Origin: Prevotella jejuni
GTDB taxonomy: Bacteria > Bacteroidota > Bacteroidia > Bacteroidales > Bacteroidaceae
Direction: 5' to 3'
NCBI RefSeq assembly: GCF_900187995.1
Contig: NZ_FZNZ01000025.1
Coordinates: 1-63,449, forward strand
Length of the DNA: 63,449 bases
The notes beneath the pieces are model-generated. The model was not told where the DNA came from and did no database searches. It saw only the letters and a program-made list of their open reading frames with translations. This document shows positions 36,095-45,858 of this stretch, in pieces. Position 1 is the first letter of the stretch; each line of letters opens with the position of its first letter. The position numbers and the translations under genes are program-made.

Positions 36095-38326
36095 ATGAAG
36101 AAACAAACTTATATTCTATTATCTATTCTACTATTTATAACAGCCAGGCATGCTTTTGCGTTGCAAAACCCTGTCGACTACGTTAATCCTTTAGTTGGAT
36201 CGGCCTCAAAGTCAGAGCTTTCTACAGGCAACACCTATCCTGCCATCGCCTTACCATGGGGTATGAACTTCTGGACACCACAGACAGGAAAGATGGGAGA
36301 TGGGTGGACTTACACCTACGGAGCCGATAAGATACGTGGTATCAAGCAGACTCACCAACCCAGCCCATGGATTAATGACTACGGACAGTTCGCTGTCATG
36401 CCCGTTGTGGGTAAAAAGGTGTTTAACGAGGAAGGACGTGCAAGCTGGTTCTCCCACAAGGCAGAGACAGCAACACCCTATTATTATAAGGTGTATCTGG
36501 CTGACCATGATGTCACAGCAGAGATTAGTCCTACCAGTCGGGCTGCTTCTATGCGCATCACCTACCCACAGACAGAAGCAGCCTACTTTGTTGTTGACGC
36601 CTTTGACAAGGGTTCTTCTGTGACGATTATGCCTGATAAGCGTACGATCGTGGGCTATACAACGAAGAATAGCGGAGGTGTACCAGATGGTTTCAAGAAC
36701 TATTTCGTACTTCGTTTCGACCATGACTTCACCTACATTGGCTGTGTTGAAGATGGGAAACTGTCTGATGGAAAGACCGTCTCTACCTGCAATCACGCTA
36801 TGGCCGTAGTGGGGTTCCACACGAAACGAGGCGAACAAGTGAATGTACAGGTAGCCTCATCGTTTATTAGTAACGAACAAGCACTGCGTAATCTTAAGGA
36901 AGTTGAGGGTAAGACTTTTGACGAGGTGAAGGCAGAAGGTAGAAAGGAATGGAACAACATATTAGGACGTATCGAAGTGGAAGACAACAATATCGACCAT
37001 CTTCGCACGTTTTATAGTTGCCTCTATCGCTCCGTATTGTTCCCACGCACGTTCTATGAGCTTGACGAACAGGGTAATCCTATCCATTATAGTCCTTATA
37101 ATGGCAAAGTACTATCAGGTTATCTCTTTACTGACACAGGTTTCTGGGACACCTTCCGTTCGCTCTTTCCATTGCTCAACCTTGTCTATCCATCAATAAA
37201 TGAGAAGATGCAAGCAGGCTTAGTCAATGCCTATAAGGAGAGTGGATTCCTTCCAGAGTGGGCAAGTCCGGGGCATCGGGATTGTATGGTGGGCAACAAC
37301 TCGGCCTCGGTCGTAGCTGATGCTTACATCAAAGGACTGCGAGGTTATGACATAGAGACCCTTTGGAAAGCTGTCACTCATGGTGCGAATGCCGTACATC
37401 CAAGCGTTAGTTCGACTGGACGCAAAGGCTTTGACTATTACAACCGCTTAGGTTATGTACCTTATAACGTGGGAATTAACGAGAGCGTTGCCCGTACTTT
37501 AGAGTATGCTTACGATGATTGGTGCATCTATCAGTTAGGATTAAAACTCGGAAAGAGTGCTAAGGAACTCAAACCCTACAACCTTCGTGCAATGAACTAT
37601 CAGAAGGTTTTCGACAAGGAGACAGGACTGATGCGTGGACGTAACGAGGATGGCAGTTTTCAAACGCCATTTAATCCTTTCAAATGGGGCGATGCCTTCA
37701 CGGAGGGAAATAGCTGGCATTACACATGGAGTGTGTTTCATGACCCTGCAGGACTGGCACGGCTGATGGGAGGATACGACAAGTTTAATGCAATGTTGGA
37801 TAGTGTCTTCCAACTTCCACCTCTCTTTGACGATAGCTATTACGGCTTCACCATTCACGAAATACGTGAGATGCAAATCATGAATATGGGTAATTACGCA
37901 CATGGAAACCAACCTATCCAACACATGATTTACCTCTATGACTACAGCGGACAGCCATGGAAGGCACAATATTGGGTGCGTGAGGTGATGGACCGACTCT
38001 ATTCTGCACAGTCTGATGGCTATTGTGGCGATGAAGATAACGGTCAGACGTCGGCTTGGTATGTCTTCTCTGCCCTCGGCTTCTACCCTGTTTGTCCCGG
38101 TAGCACACAATACATGATTGGTTCGCCTTACTTCCACGTGGCTAAGGTACACCTTGAGAACGGTAAGACCATCACTCTCCGTGCAGATAAAAACGACAAA
38201 GACAACCGTTTCATACAGCATATAACAATGAACGGACAGCCTTATCCACATTATTATCTTGAACATGAGCAACTGATATCAGGTCCTGAAATAGATTTCA
38301 CTATGGGCGATAAACCTGTGAAATAG
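36095..38326 (+). CDS. GH92-family alpha-mannosidase
   Basis: 743 residues with signal peptide (KKQTYILLSILLFITARHAFA). GH92 family: N-terminal beta-sandwich beginning YVNPLVGS, GNTYPAIALPWGMN, and a C-terminal alpha/alpha toroid with FWDTFRSLFPL, EWASPGHRDCMVG, GNQPIQHM and CGDEDNGQTSAWYVFSALG, which contains the general-acid/base region. These calcium-dependent enzymes trim alpha-mannose from host N-glycans. It could work with the sialic-acid genes in host glycan use, though unlinked. It follows the DUF4435 gene by 39 bases, but has no functional tie to it. Confidence 0.92.
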   Translation: MKKQTYILLSILLFITARHAFALQNPVDYVNPLVGSASKSELSTGNTYPAIALPWGMNFWTPQTGKMGDGWTYTYGADKIRGIKQTHQPSPWINDYGQFAVMPVVGKKVFNEEGRASWFSHKAETATPYYYKVYLADHDVTAEISPTSRAASMRITYPQTEAAYFVVDAFDKGSSVTIMPDKRTIVGYTTKNSGGVPDGFKNYFVLRFDHDFTYIGCVEDGKLSDGKTVSTCNHAMAVVGFHTKRGEQVNVQVASSFISNEQALRNLKEVEGKTFDEVKAEGRKEWNNILGRIEVEDNNIDHLRTFYSCLYRSVLFPRTFYELDEQGNPIHYSPYNGKVLSGYLFTDTGFWDTFRSLFPLLNLVYPSINEKMQAGLVNAYKESGFLPEWASPGHRDCMVGNNSASVVADAYIKGLRGYDIETLWKAVTHGANAVHPSVSSTGRKGFDYYNRLGYVPYNVGINESVARTLEYAYDDWCIYQLGLKLGKSAKELKPYNLRAMNYQKVFDKETGLMRGRNEDGSFQTPFNPFKWGDAFTEGNSWHYTWSVFHDPAGLARLMGGYDKFNAMLDSVFQLPPLFDDSYYGFTIHEIREMQIMNMGNYAHGNQPIQHMIYLYDYSGQPWKAQYWVREVMDRLYSAQSDGYCGDEDNGQTSAWYVFSALGFYPVCPGSTQYMIGSPYFHVAKVHLENGKTITLRADKNDKDNRFIQHITMNGQPYPHYYLEHEQLISGPEIDFTMGDKPVK

Positions 38327-38355
38327 AAAGTTATCTTATTCCTTTAGCATCCAAC

Positions 38356-38390
38356 TAACAGATTTCATACCTATTTGAAGAAATCTGTTA
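38356..38390. terminator. Hairpin after GH92 gene
   Basis: Stem TAACAGATTTC pairing with GAAATCTGTTA. There is no T-run, so termination is uncertain. Confidence 0.45.
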
Positions 38391-38512
38391 ATTGGATATC
38401 ATTCTGTCAGCTAAATCTATAAAATCACTTAAAAAGGCACTGGTTCATCAACAATATTATAATTTGTTTGCGTATATTTGTATCATATTAATCCAAAAAT
38501 GAGTATATAACA

Positions 38513-39130
38513 ATGAGAAAAATCTTTTCTTCTAAACACGCTTTGTGCGCTGGTTTAGTATTAGGTGGACTGTTTACATTTTCCAGTTCATACGCAACAA
38601 ACAACGACGCAAATAAGGACAATCATCAAGTAGCAGCCACACCAACCAACAACACACGGATTGTTGGAACGTGGGAACTGACCAATAAGGATAGTTATGC
38701 TATCGTGCGTAATCCAAGAACACACAAGGAATATAAGGTGGGGTTCATAATCGACAGATATGATGACTATAAGTTTCTCCCAGTAGACTTCAAGACTGGT
38801 GAGCGTGTTGACCTTCGCTCGCTCGTTGGACATGATGATGACGACCTCGATGATGAGTTGCATCGCTTCGACTTCTACCGTAATGGGACCATGAGTGTTA
38901 TAGAGAGAGAGGACAATGGCAGGTGGAAACGTGACGACGACGCAGGAGTGTATGGTTTTCGCCGTGATGGATTCTTTATGAAGATAGATGGTAAGACACG
39001 CAAGAACCTTCAAGTCAGATTTATTAACAACAATGAGTTCGAACTGACCCAGACCAAGTTTAATGACAACGACCTTCGGAGAATAGTCGTTAAGAAGGTG
39101 ATGAGATATGTTCGTGTGACGAGAAAATAA
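38513..39130 (+). CDS. Secreted lipocalin-like hypothetical protein
   Basis: 205 residues with a signal peptide (about 1-29). The mature part begins with a polar linker and then RIVGTWELTNKDSY, a typical start of small lipocalin-like beta-barrel proteins of Bacteroidota; the rest has alternating strands and an acidic GHDDDDLDDEL loop that may bind a cation. Function unknown. TATATTTG at 38473-38480 fits a -7 box. Confidence 0.65.
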   Translation: MRKIFSSKHALCAGLVLGGLFTFSSSYATNNDANKDNHQVAATPTNNTRIVGTWELTNKDSYAIVRNPRTHKEYKVGFIIDRYDDYKFLPVDFKTGERVDLRSLVGHDDDDLDDELHRFDFYRNGTMSVIEREDNGRWKRDDDAGVYGFRRDGFFMKIDGKTRKNLQVRFINNNEFELTQTKFNDNDLRRIVVKKVMRYVRVTRK

Positions 39131-39328
39131 GGCAAGATAGTCCCAGTCTATAACACATATCCCCCAGTTAACAGTTGCTTAACCTTGTGTGAAGCCTTGT
39201 TGATTGGGATTTTTAATTATGTATTGAGGCAAGGTTTCTTACCTTAAACCGCCCTATCAAAGACGGAAAAGACAAAGAGGAAGAAAGCAGCAAACTATTA
39301 CAACCAAATGAGAAGACCGTCTCCAAGG

Positions 39329-39394
39329 AATTATTTTCATGAACATAAATATTTCTTTTCACGACAATAAATATTTTTTTTCATGAAAAGAAAT
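39329..39394. repeat. Palindromic 22-bp tandem repeat, copy 3 (3 units)
   Basis: Units 39329-39350, 39351-39372 and 39373-39394, same family as 5476 and 17029. It lies in the 466-base gap between the lipocalin-like gene and the PepSY gene, upstream of the latter's promoter. The remainder of that gap shows nothing else. Confidence 0.86.
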
Positions 39395-39537
39395 TAGGCA
39401 AACTGATAGGGTTTATATTCAATTGATACGTAAGCTAAATACTTCTGGTAAGTTATAACACTCATTTACACGCCCCTCTGTAGACATATAAACAAAGAAA
39501 TGTGATCGAGAAAGGCTTAAATTACAATATTTTTATG

Positions 39538-39545
39538 TAAGTTTG
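39538..39545 (+). promoter_or_regulatory. -7 box of PepSY gene
   Basis: TAAGTTTG overlaps an in-frame ATG at 39543, so that codon cannot be in the mRNA; the start at 39597 is used instead. Confidence 0.6.
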
Positions 39546-39596
39546 TACATCATTTTAGAACTGAGTAAAAAAACAACATATCACGAACAACAAAAT

Positions 39597-41015
39597 ATGA
39601 AACGTAAAACATGGCGCAAACACCATAAATGGGTTGGAATTGTCGTTACATTTTTCTTGGTAATGTTCTGCCTTTCTGGTATTGTACTCAACCATCGTCA
39701 ACTCTTTGCAGATATCAATGTAAGCCGTGGGATACTACCCGGTCAATACGAATTCAGCCAATGGAACAACGGATTACTACGTGGAACATTACGTTACAAA
39801 GATAATAAAAACCATGAAAAGGTGTTCATATATGGTGCTGCAGGCATCATCCAGACTGACACAACGGCTACGAACTTTACAGAATACAACCAAGGACTGC
39901 CTACGGGTGCGGACTATCGACAGATGCGAGGAATGGCTAAGACTCCAAAGAATGACCTCTTTGCGGTTAGCGTCATCAACCTATATAAACTGGGAAAGAA
40001 CGCATCTTGGCAAACAGTCGACCTCCCAAAGCAAGAAGATGACGAACTTCTGACCGACATAACGACACATGGTGATACGCTCATCGTACTTTCGCGCTCT
40101 CATCTCTACTATGCTACAGCTCCTTATAAGAAATTTACTTGTCTCACACTACAGGCTGCTGAGGGTAATGAAGGGAAGGTGTCATTGTTCCGTCAAATAT
40201 GGCTTTTGCATAGCGGTGCACTGTTTGGGACAATAGGAAAACTCATCGTCGATGGGATTGGACTTGTCTTAATCATCCTTTGCGTAACGGGTATATGGTA
40301 TTGGATTCGCCATAAAACAACATCAATGGTCGTTTGGCATACAAAGATAGGGCATTACACCTTCGCCCTGACACTGTTTATCGCAATAACAGGATGGGCT
40401 TTACGTCCTCCACTCATGATTCTCCTTGCCACAAACAGTACGAAGCCATTGCCTGGGACAACCTTAGACAATGATAATCCTTGGAATGACAAACTGAGAA
40501 TGATACGTTATGATGAGCAAGTTCATGACTGGCTTATCTCAACGTCAGAAGGTTTCTATTCTCTTAGAAACCTCTCGTCAAAGCCAACACCAATCACCAC
40601 AGCGCCCCCAGTGAGTGTTATGGGACAGAATGTCTGGCAATATGCAAGTAACAAAGCATGGATTGTAGGCTCCTTCGATGGCCTATTTTATTGGGATAGA
40701 AAGAGTAATGCAGTGCTTTACTACAACGATGCTATGGTCTCTACTCCAGGTATACCGGGTACAGCTCCAGACGAACAGACAATCTCTGGCTATAGTTCTG
40801 ACTTCACAAACAAGGAATGTATAGCCACCTATTTCCAAGGTTCTTCATTCGCAAAACAGCCAGACGCACTAAAAAACAAGCCCATGTCGCTCTGGAGTCT
40901 TGCCTTAGAGGTCCACACCGGCCGTATCTATGCGGGTGCATTAGGTTCCTTCCTCTTCATCTTCGTTATAGGCCTCTTCATCATCTTCACCCTTGTGTCT
41001 GGTAAGAAGGCGTAG
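39597..41015 (+). CDS. PepSY-associated membrane protein
   Basis: 472 residues from the Met at 39597, which gives MKRKTWRKHHKWVGIVVTFF, the standard opening of PepSY-associated TM proteins. Four membrane helices: near 14-36, a pair around 215-240 and 255-285, and the last near 445-470. Long periplasmic loops lie between them. Homologues sit with iron or siderophore uptake genes and may be flavin/ferric reductases; nothing adjacent confirms that here. The hairpin at 41039 ends the transcript. Confidence 0.82.
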   Translation: MKRKTWRKHHKWVGIVVTFFLVMFCLSGIVLNHRQLFADINVSRGILPGQYEFSQWNNGLLRGTLRYKDNKNHEKVFIYGAAGIIQTDTTATNFTEYNQGLPTGADYRQMRGMAKTPKNDLFAVSVINLYKLGKNASWQTVDLPKQEDDELLTDITTHGDTLIVLSRSHLYYATAPYKKFTCLTLQAAEGNEGKVSLFRQIWLLHSGALFGTIGKLIVDGIGLVLIILCVTGIWYWIRHKTTSMVVWHTKIGHYTFALTLFIAITGWALRPPLMILLATNSTKPLPGTTLDNDNPWNDKLRMIRYDEQVHDWLISTSEGFYSLRNLSSKPTPITTAPPVSVMGQNVWQYASNKAWIVGSFDGLFYWDRKSNAVLYYNDAMVSTPGIPGTAPDEQTISGYSSDFTNKECIATYFQGSSFAKQPDALKNKPMSLWSLALEVHTGRIYAGALGSFLFIFVIGLFIIFTLVSGKKA

Positions 41016-41038
41016 GTGGGAATAATCAGATGAGATCT

Positions 41039-41074
41039 CATTGCATTGTAATTAAGAATAATTGCAATGCAATG
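41039..41074 (+). terminator. Hairpin after PepSY gene
   Basis: CATTGCATTG/CAATGCAATG inverted repeat with further AATT pairing; A/T-rich flanks. Confidence 0.5.
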
Positions 41075-41191
41075 AATGTCTTATATCATTTATAAATAGC
41101 ACTACAAATCTCCACTGAACCTCAATAATACTATCTCTATCTGACAAAGTTTATTCTCTTAATCATAGGTAATAAAAAATGTAAAATATGC

Positions 41192-41222
41192 TTGTTTTTT
41201 AGAAAAATTAATAATAACTTTG
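41192..41222 (+). promoter_or_regulatory. cas9 promoter
   Basis: TTG (41192-41194), 20 bases, TAACTTTG (41215-41222). Predicted start near 41229 gives a leader of about 130 bases that spans the complement of the tracrRNA. Confidence 0.65.
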
Positions 41223-41231
41223 TCACTATAA

Positions 41232-41308
41232 AACGAAAAAAGAGCGAGTTGCCCCGCCCTGTTTGTTTTCACAACGGAATAATCCTTATTGTGACTTGCT
41301 TGAAAATC
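41232..41308 (-). ncRNA. tracrRNA
   Basis: Read on the minus strand. The 5' part (complement of 41288-41308) is an anti-repeat, TTTTCAAGCAAGTCACAA, that pairs with the repeat end TTGTGATTTGCTTGAAAA with one G-U or mismatch. It is followed by a nexus hairpin (CACAA...TTGTG around AAGGATTATTCC), then AAAAC and a terminator stem GGGCG-loop-CGCTC ending in TTTTTT (41236-41260). This is the standard tracrRNA layout of Bacteroidota II-C systems. It is about 75 nt, divergent from cas9. Confidence 0.88.
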
Positions 41309-41313
41309 TACTG

Positions 41314-41345
41314 CAAATATATAAAGAATATAATTAAGAACCAAA
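41314..41345 (-). promoter_or_regulatory. tracrRNA promoter
   Basis: On the minus strand TTTG (41342-41345), 20 bases, TATATTTG (41314-41321): a perfect Bacteroidota promoter directly upstream of the anti-repeat and within the cas9 leader. Confidence 0.85.
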
Positions 41346-41361
41346 CAAAACAAGAAAAAAA

Positions 41362-44300
41362 ATGAGAACAATTCTTGGATTAGACTTGGGAACCAATAGT
41401 ATTGGTTGGGCTAAAGTCTGCATTAATGACGACGGAAACTACGTACGTGAGATTAAACTTGGTAGTCGAATCATCCCAATGAGTCAGGACACACTCAGTA
41501 ACTTTGATAAAGGAGTAACCGACTCTCCAACAGCTGCGCGAACAGGATTCCGAGGTATAAGAAGGATTAGAGAGCGTGTACTACAAAGACGCGAACGCTT
41601 ACACAGAGTACTACACGTCATGGGATTCTTACCTTCACACTATGAAAAGGCCATTGGATGGAATCGAGAGGAAGCTACAACGTATGGCAAGTTCCTTGAT
41701 AATGGGGAACCTAAGTTAGCATGGGAGAGACAAGAGGATGGTTCTATGCGTTTCCTCTTTATGGATTCTTTCCATGAAATGATGGCTGATTTTGCAAAAT
41801 GTCAACCAGGATTGGTTGCTGACGGGAGAAAGATTCCACTGGATTGGACACTCTATTACTTACGTAAGAAAGCACTTACACAAGCTATCAAAAAAGAAGA
41901 ATTAGCTTGGATACTGCTCAATTTCAATCAGAAACGTGGATACTATCAGCTACGTGGAGAGGAAGAAGAAGAGGATCCAACTAAACGCGAGGAATATTAT
42001 GAACTGAAAGTTGTTAGTGTTGAGGCTGCCGAAGAAGGAAAAGGAGGTAACACTTGGTATAATGTTACATTAGAGAACGGCTGGATATATCGTCGGCAAA
42101 GCAAGATAGAACTAAATGATTGGACTGGGAAAATCAGACAGTTTATAGTTACAACAGAATATGAAAAAGATGGTATTACTATCAAAAAGGACAAAAATGG
42201 AGAAGTAAAACGTTCCTTCCGAGCACCAAGTGAAGATGATTGGGGACTACGTAAGAAACGAACTGAAAGTCGCTTAGAGGATTCAGGCAAGACAGTTGGA
42301 GAATTTATCTACGATCATATACTTTCTGAACCTGCTGATAAAATCAGAGGTAATTTTATCCGTACCATTGAACGAAAGTTCTACAAGAAGGAACTGGAAG
42401 CTATTCTGCGTGAACAATCAAAACATCATAAGGAACTAAAGGACCTAAATACGCTTGTAAACTGTATCAAAGAGTTATATCCAAACAACAAGGCTCATCA
42501 AGATAGTTTGATGAAGAAGGATATGATATATCTTTTAATTACAGACCTGATTTTCTATCAAAGACCCTTAAAAAGCAAGAAGTCTCTGATAGCAGACTGC
42601 CCATACGAGTATTACGAATATGTTATTAAAGAAACTGGAGAAATTAAGCGACAAGGTATCAAATGTATTGCAAAGTCAAATCCATATTATCAGGAGTTCC
42701 GACTATGGCAATTCATAATCAATCTTCGCCTCTTTGACAGAACAAATGATAAAGAAATAACCTCTGAGTATTTGTCTTCTATGGAAGACTACACCAAACT
42801 GTTTATATATCTCAACGACAGAAAAGAAATTAATCAAGAAATTCTATTGAAAGATTTCTTCAAACAAAAGAAAGTCAAGATGGGTATGGAAAAAGAATTT
42901 CCTATCCGCTGGAACTATATTGAAGACAAAGAGAAGAAATATCCATGCAACGAGACACGTCACGAACTACTTGCTGCATTAGATAAAGCAGGTATAGATC
43001 ATAGTTGGTTAGATGATAAAGAACGATTCTACCGACTCTGGCATCTTCTCTATTCTGTTGAGTCCAAGGAAGAAGCAGAAGGCGCTTTAAGAAAGTTGAA
43101 TGATAATGAAGACTTTGTAAATGCTTTCTTAAAGATAAAGCCATTTAAGAAGGAATATGGTGCTTATTCGGAGAAAGCTATAAAGAAACTATTGGCTGTA
43201 ATGCGTATAGGAACTCTGTGGAATGAGGATGACATTTGCGAACAAACAAGAAATAGAATTCAAAGCATCATAAATGGGGATATTGATGAGAAGATTAAAG
43301 AACGAATGGGTCGCACTTTCAGTCAATTATCCGATTTTCAGGGACTTCCTGAATGGTTAGCTTGCTATGTTGTATATGGACGACACTCTGAAACTACAGA
43401 TATACAACGGTGGACAAAGCCAGAAAATCTAATGTCGTATATCAAAGGGTTCAAACAGCATTCCCTACGTAATCCTATCGTTGAGCAGTGTATCCTTGAA
43501 ACTCTCAGAACAGTTCACGATATTTGGAAGGAAGCTGGACACATAGATGAGATTCATATAGAGCTGGGAAGGAGTATGAAGAGTACTGCCGACCAGCGTG
43601 CACGTATGTCTAAAAGTATTCTACAGAATGAGAATACCAACCTGCGCATTAAGAGTCTCTTAATGGAACTGAAGAATGCAAAAGAGTTTGAGAATGTACG
43701 CCCTTACTCACCTATGCAGCAGGAAATCCTACGAATATACGAGGAAGGTGCCTTACAGGAATTAACTAAAGAGGATGACCAATATCCTGAGATTTCTAAG
43801 ATTTCGCAAATGGCACAACCTTCAGCAAAAGAACTACTTAAATATAGACTTTGGCTGGATCAGAAATACTGTTCCCCTTATACAGGTAAACCTATTTCTC
43901 TTTCAAAACTATTCACATCAGCTTACCAAATAGAACATATCATTCCACAAAGTCGATATTTTGATGATTCATTCTCAAATAAGGTCATCTGTGAAGCTGA
44001 GGTAAATCAGCTCAAGAGTAATATGTTAGGCTATGAATTCATCAAGAAACATAGTGGAGAGATTGTGCATTGTACGATGGTAGGCGATGTAAAGATACTT
44101 GATGCTAAGGAATATTATAACTTTGTAACAGAGCATTATGCCAACAACAGACGTAAGAAGGAAAACCTCTTATTAGAGGATATACCACAGGAATTCCTTA
44201 ATCGTCAAATGAATGACAGTAGATATATCAGTAAAAAGGTGATGGCACTGCTGTCTAATATTGTACGAGAAGAAGGTGAACAAGAAGCCAAATCTAAGTT

Positions 44301-45846
44301 TGTTATCGCATGTTCAGGAGGCATAACAGACCGCCTAAAACATGATTGGGGACTGAATGATGTATGGAATAGCATCGTTTATCCTCGTTTTGAACGCCTT
44401 AACAAACTAACCAATACAGAGAACTTTGGACGTTGGGAGAATAAAGAAGGAAAAAAAGTATTCCAAACATCAGTACCTTTGGAACTACAAAGAGGTTTTA
44501 ACAAGAAGCGTATAGACCATCGCCACCATGCTATGGATGCACTCGTCATAGCCTGTGCGTCAAATAACATTATCAACTACCTCAATAATGAATCTGCCAA
44601 GAGTCAAGAGAAGAGAGAAGACTTGAGAAAGAAGCTTTGTGATAAGAATCGTATTATTCGAAAACCTTGGGAGACCTTCACGCAAGATGTACGTACAGCT
44701 CTTGAGGATGTCGTAGTAAGCTTTAAGAATTATATCCGTGTCATCAACAAGGCTACAAACTATTACGAGAAGTATGATAAAAATGGCAAGAAAGGAATAG
44801 CAGAGCAGAAAGGGCAAGATATGTGGGCTATAAGAAAGCCTATGCATAAAGAGACTGTTTTTGGTCAAGTGAATCTACGTCGTAAAGTTACTGTTAAACT
44901 AAAGGATGCACTTGAGAAGATTCCTGCTATCTGCAACAAGGAACTACGTGACTACATCAACATATTAGTAGCGAAACAGTTCAATAAGAAACAAATACTT
45001 GCACATTTCAAAAGCATCAACTATCGTCTAAATATGAAATCTGTATACAAGGTTGACGTATGGCAGTTCAGTAACGAAAAGGAGCCTATGGTCGCTACAC
45101 GCAAATCTGTAGACACATCATTTGATGCTAAGCGCATTGCTACCATTACCGATACTGGTATCCAAAAGATTCTTCGCAACTACCTCGAAACAAAAGACAA
45201 TGATCCTAACATTGCCTTTACTCCAGAAGGAATAGCAGAAATGAACAAGCATATCACTGAATATAACAATGGTAAGCAACACCAACCTATTCTGAAAGTT
45301 AGAGTCTCAGAACCTAAGGGAGCTAAATACCAAGTAGGTGAAACGGGCAATAAAACGTCAAAGTTTGTTGAAGCTCAAAAAGGGACAAACCTTTACTTTG
45401 CCATCTACGAAGATAAAGAAGGTAATCGTTCATACAGTACCATCCCATTAAATGAAGTTATAGAACGGTTGAAACAAGGATTGTCTCCTGTTCCAGATAC
45501 GAATGAAAAAGGTATACCATTGAAGTTTCATCTTTCTCCAAATGATTTAGTATATGTACCTAAAACAGACGAAGAAAATGAAATTAAAACAGGACAAATA
45601 TATAAGTTTGTAGATTCTAGCGGAACAACAGCAAACTTTATCCCTCATAGAGTTTCTAACCTCATTTACAATGTAGATAAAAAGATTGCAGAAAACTTCT
45701 GTAATCATGAAGTAATCCAGAACGAATATGGAATAGGCAGTCCACAATCAAAGAATCAGAAATCAATCACTGGCAAAATGATTAAAGCTGTCTGTTGGAA
45801 ACTTGAATTAGACCGGTTAGGAAACATACTTAAGATTATAAAGTAG
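41362..45846 (+). CDS. cas9: Cas9 endonuclease, type II-C
   Basis: 1494 residues. RuvC-I LGLDLGTNSIGW with catalytic Asp8; Arg-rich bridge helix (GFRGIRRIRERVLQRRERLH, about 58-77); RuvC-II IHIELGRSM with Glu734; HNH nuclease YQIEHIIPQSRYFDDSFSNK with His859; RuvC-III RIDHRHHAMDALVIA with His1055/1056 and Asp1059; then a long PAM-interacting C-terminus. All catalytic residues are present, so both strands should be cut. Length is at the upper end for II-C, as in other Bacteroidota. It is followed by cas1 and cas2 with no csn2 or cas4, which defines subtype II-C. Confidence 0.97.
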   Translation: MRTILGLDLGTNSIGWAKVCINDDGNYVREIKLGSRIIPMSQDTLSNFDKGVTDSPTAARTGFRGIRRIRERVLQRRERLHRVLHVMGFLPSHYEKAIGWNREEATTYGKFLDNGEPKLAWERQEDGSMRFLFMDSFHEMMADFAKCQPGLVADGRKIPLDWTLYYLRKKALTQAIKKEELAWILLNFNQKRGYYQLRGEEEEEDPTKREEYYELKVVSVEAAEEGKGGNTWYNVTLENGWIYRRQSKIELNDWTGKIRQFIVTTEYEKDGITIKKDKNGEVKRSFRAPSEDDWGLRKKRTESRLEDSGKTVGEFIYDHILSEPADKIRGNFIRTIERKFYKKELEAILREQSKHHKELKDLNTLVNCIKELYPNNKAHQDSLMKKDMIYLLITDLIFYQRPLKSKKSLIADCPYEYYEYVIKETGEIKRQGIKCIAKSNPYYQEFRLWQFIINLRLFDRTNDKEITSEYLSSMEDYTKLFIYLNDRKEINQEILLKDFFKQKKVKMGMEKEFPIRWNYIEDKEKKYPCNETRHELLAALDKAGIDHSWLDDKERFYRLWHLLYSVESKEEAEGALRKLNDNEDFVNAFLKIKPFKKEYGAYSEKAIKKLLAVMRIGTLWNEDDICEQTRNRIQSIINGDIDEKIKERMGRTFSQLSDFQGLPEWLACYVVYGRHSETTDIQRWTKPENLMSYIKGFKQHSLRNPIVEQCILETLRTVHDIWKEAGHIDEIHIELGRSMKSTADQRARMSKSILQNENTNLRIKSLLMELKNAKEFENVRPYSPMQQEILRIYEEGALQELTKEDDQYPEISKISQMAQPSAKELLKYRLWLDQKYCSPYTGKPISLSKLFTSAYQIEHIIPQSRYFDDSFSNKVICEAEVNQLKSNMLGYEFIKKHSGEIVHCTMVGDVKILDAKEYYNFVTEHYANNRRKKENLLLEDIPQEFLNRQMNDSRYISKKVMALLSNIVREEGEQEAKSKFVIACSGGITDRLKHDWGLNDVWNSIVYPRFERLNKLTNTENFGRWENKEGKKVFQTSVPLELQRGFNKKRIDHRHHAMDALVIACASNNIINYLNNESAKSQEKREDLRKKLCDKNRIIRKPWETFTQDVRTALEDVVVSFKNYIRVINKATNYYEKYDKNGKKGIAEQKGQDMWAIRKPMHKETVFGQVNLRRKVTVKLKDALEKIPAICNKELRDYINILVAKQFNKKQILAHFKSINYRLNMKSVYKVDVWQFSNEKEPMVATRKSVDTSFDAKRIATITDTGIQKILRNYLETKDNDPNIAFTPEGIAEMNKHITEYNNGKQHQPILKVRVSEPKGAKYQVGETGNKTSKFVEAQKGTNLYFAIYEDKEGNRSYSTIPLNEVIERLKQGLSPVPDTNEKGIPLKFHLSPNDLVYVPKTDEENEIKTGQIYKFVDSSGTTANFIPHRVSNLIYNVDKKIAENFCNHEVIQNEYGIGSPQSKNQKSITGKMIKAVCWKLELDRLGNILKIIK

Positions 45847-45858
45847 AATTCATTGCCT

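Noticed and set aside
39543..39596. Upstream start for the PepSY protein
   Set aside because: It falls inside the TAAGTTTG -7 box, so it would not be transcribed.
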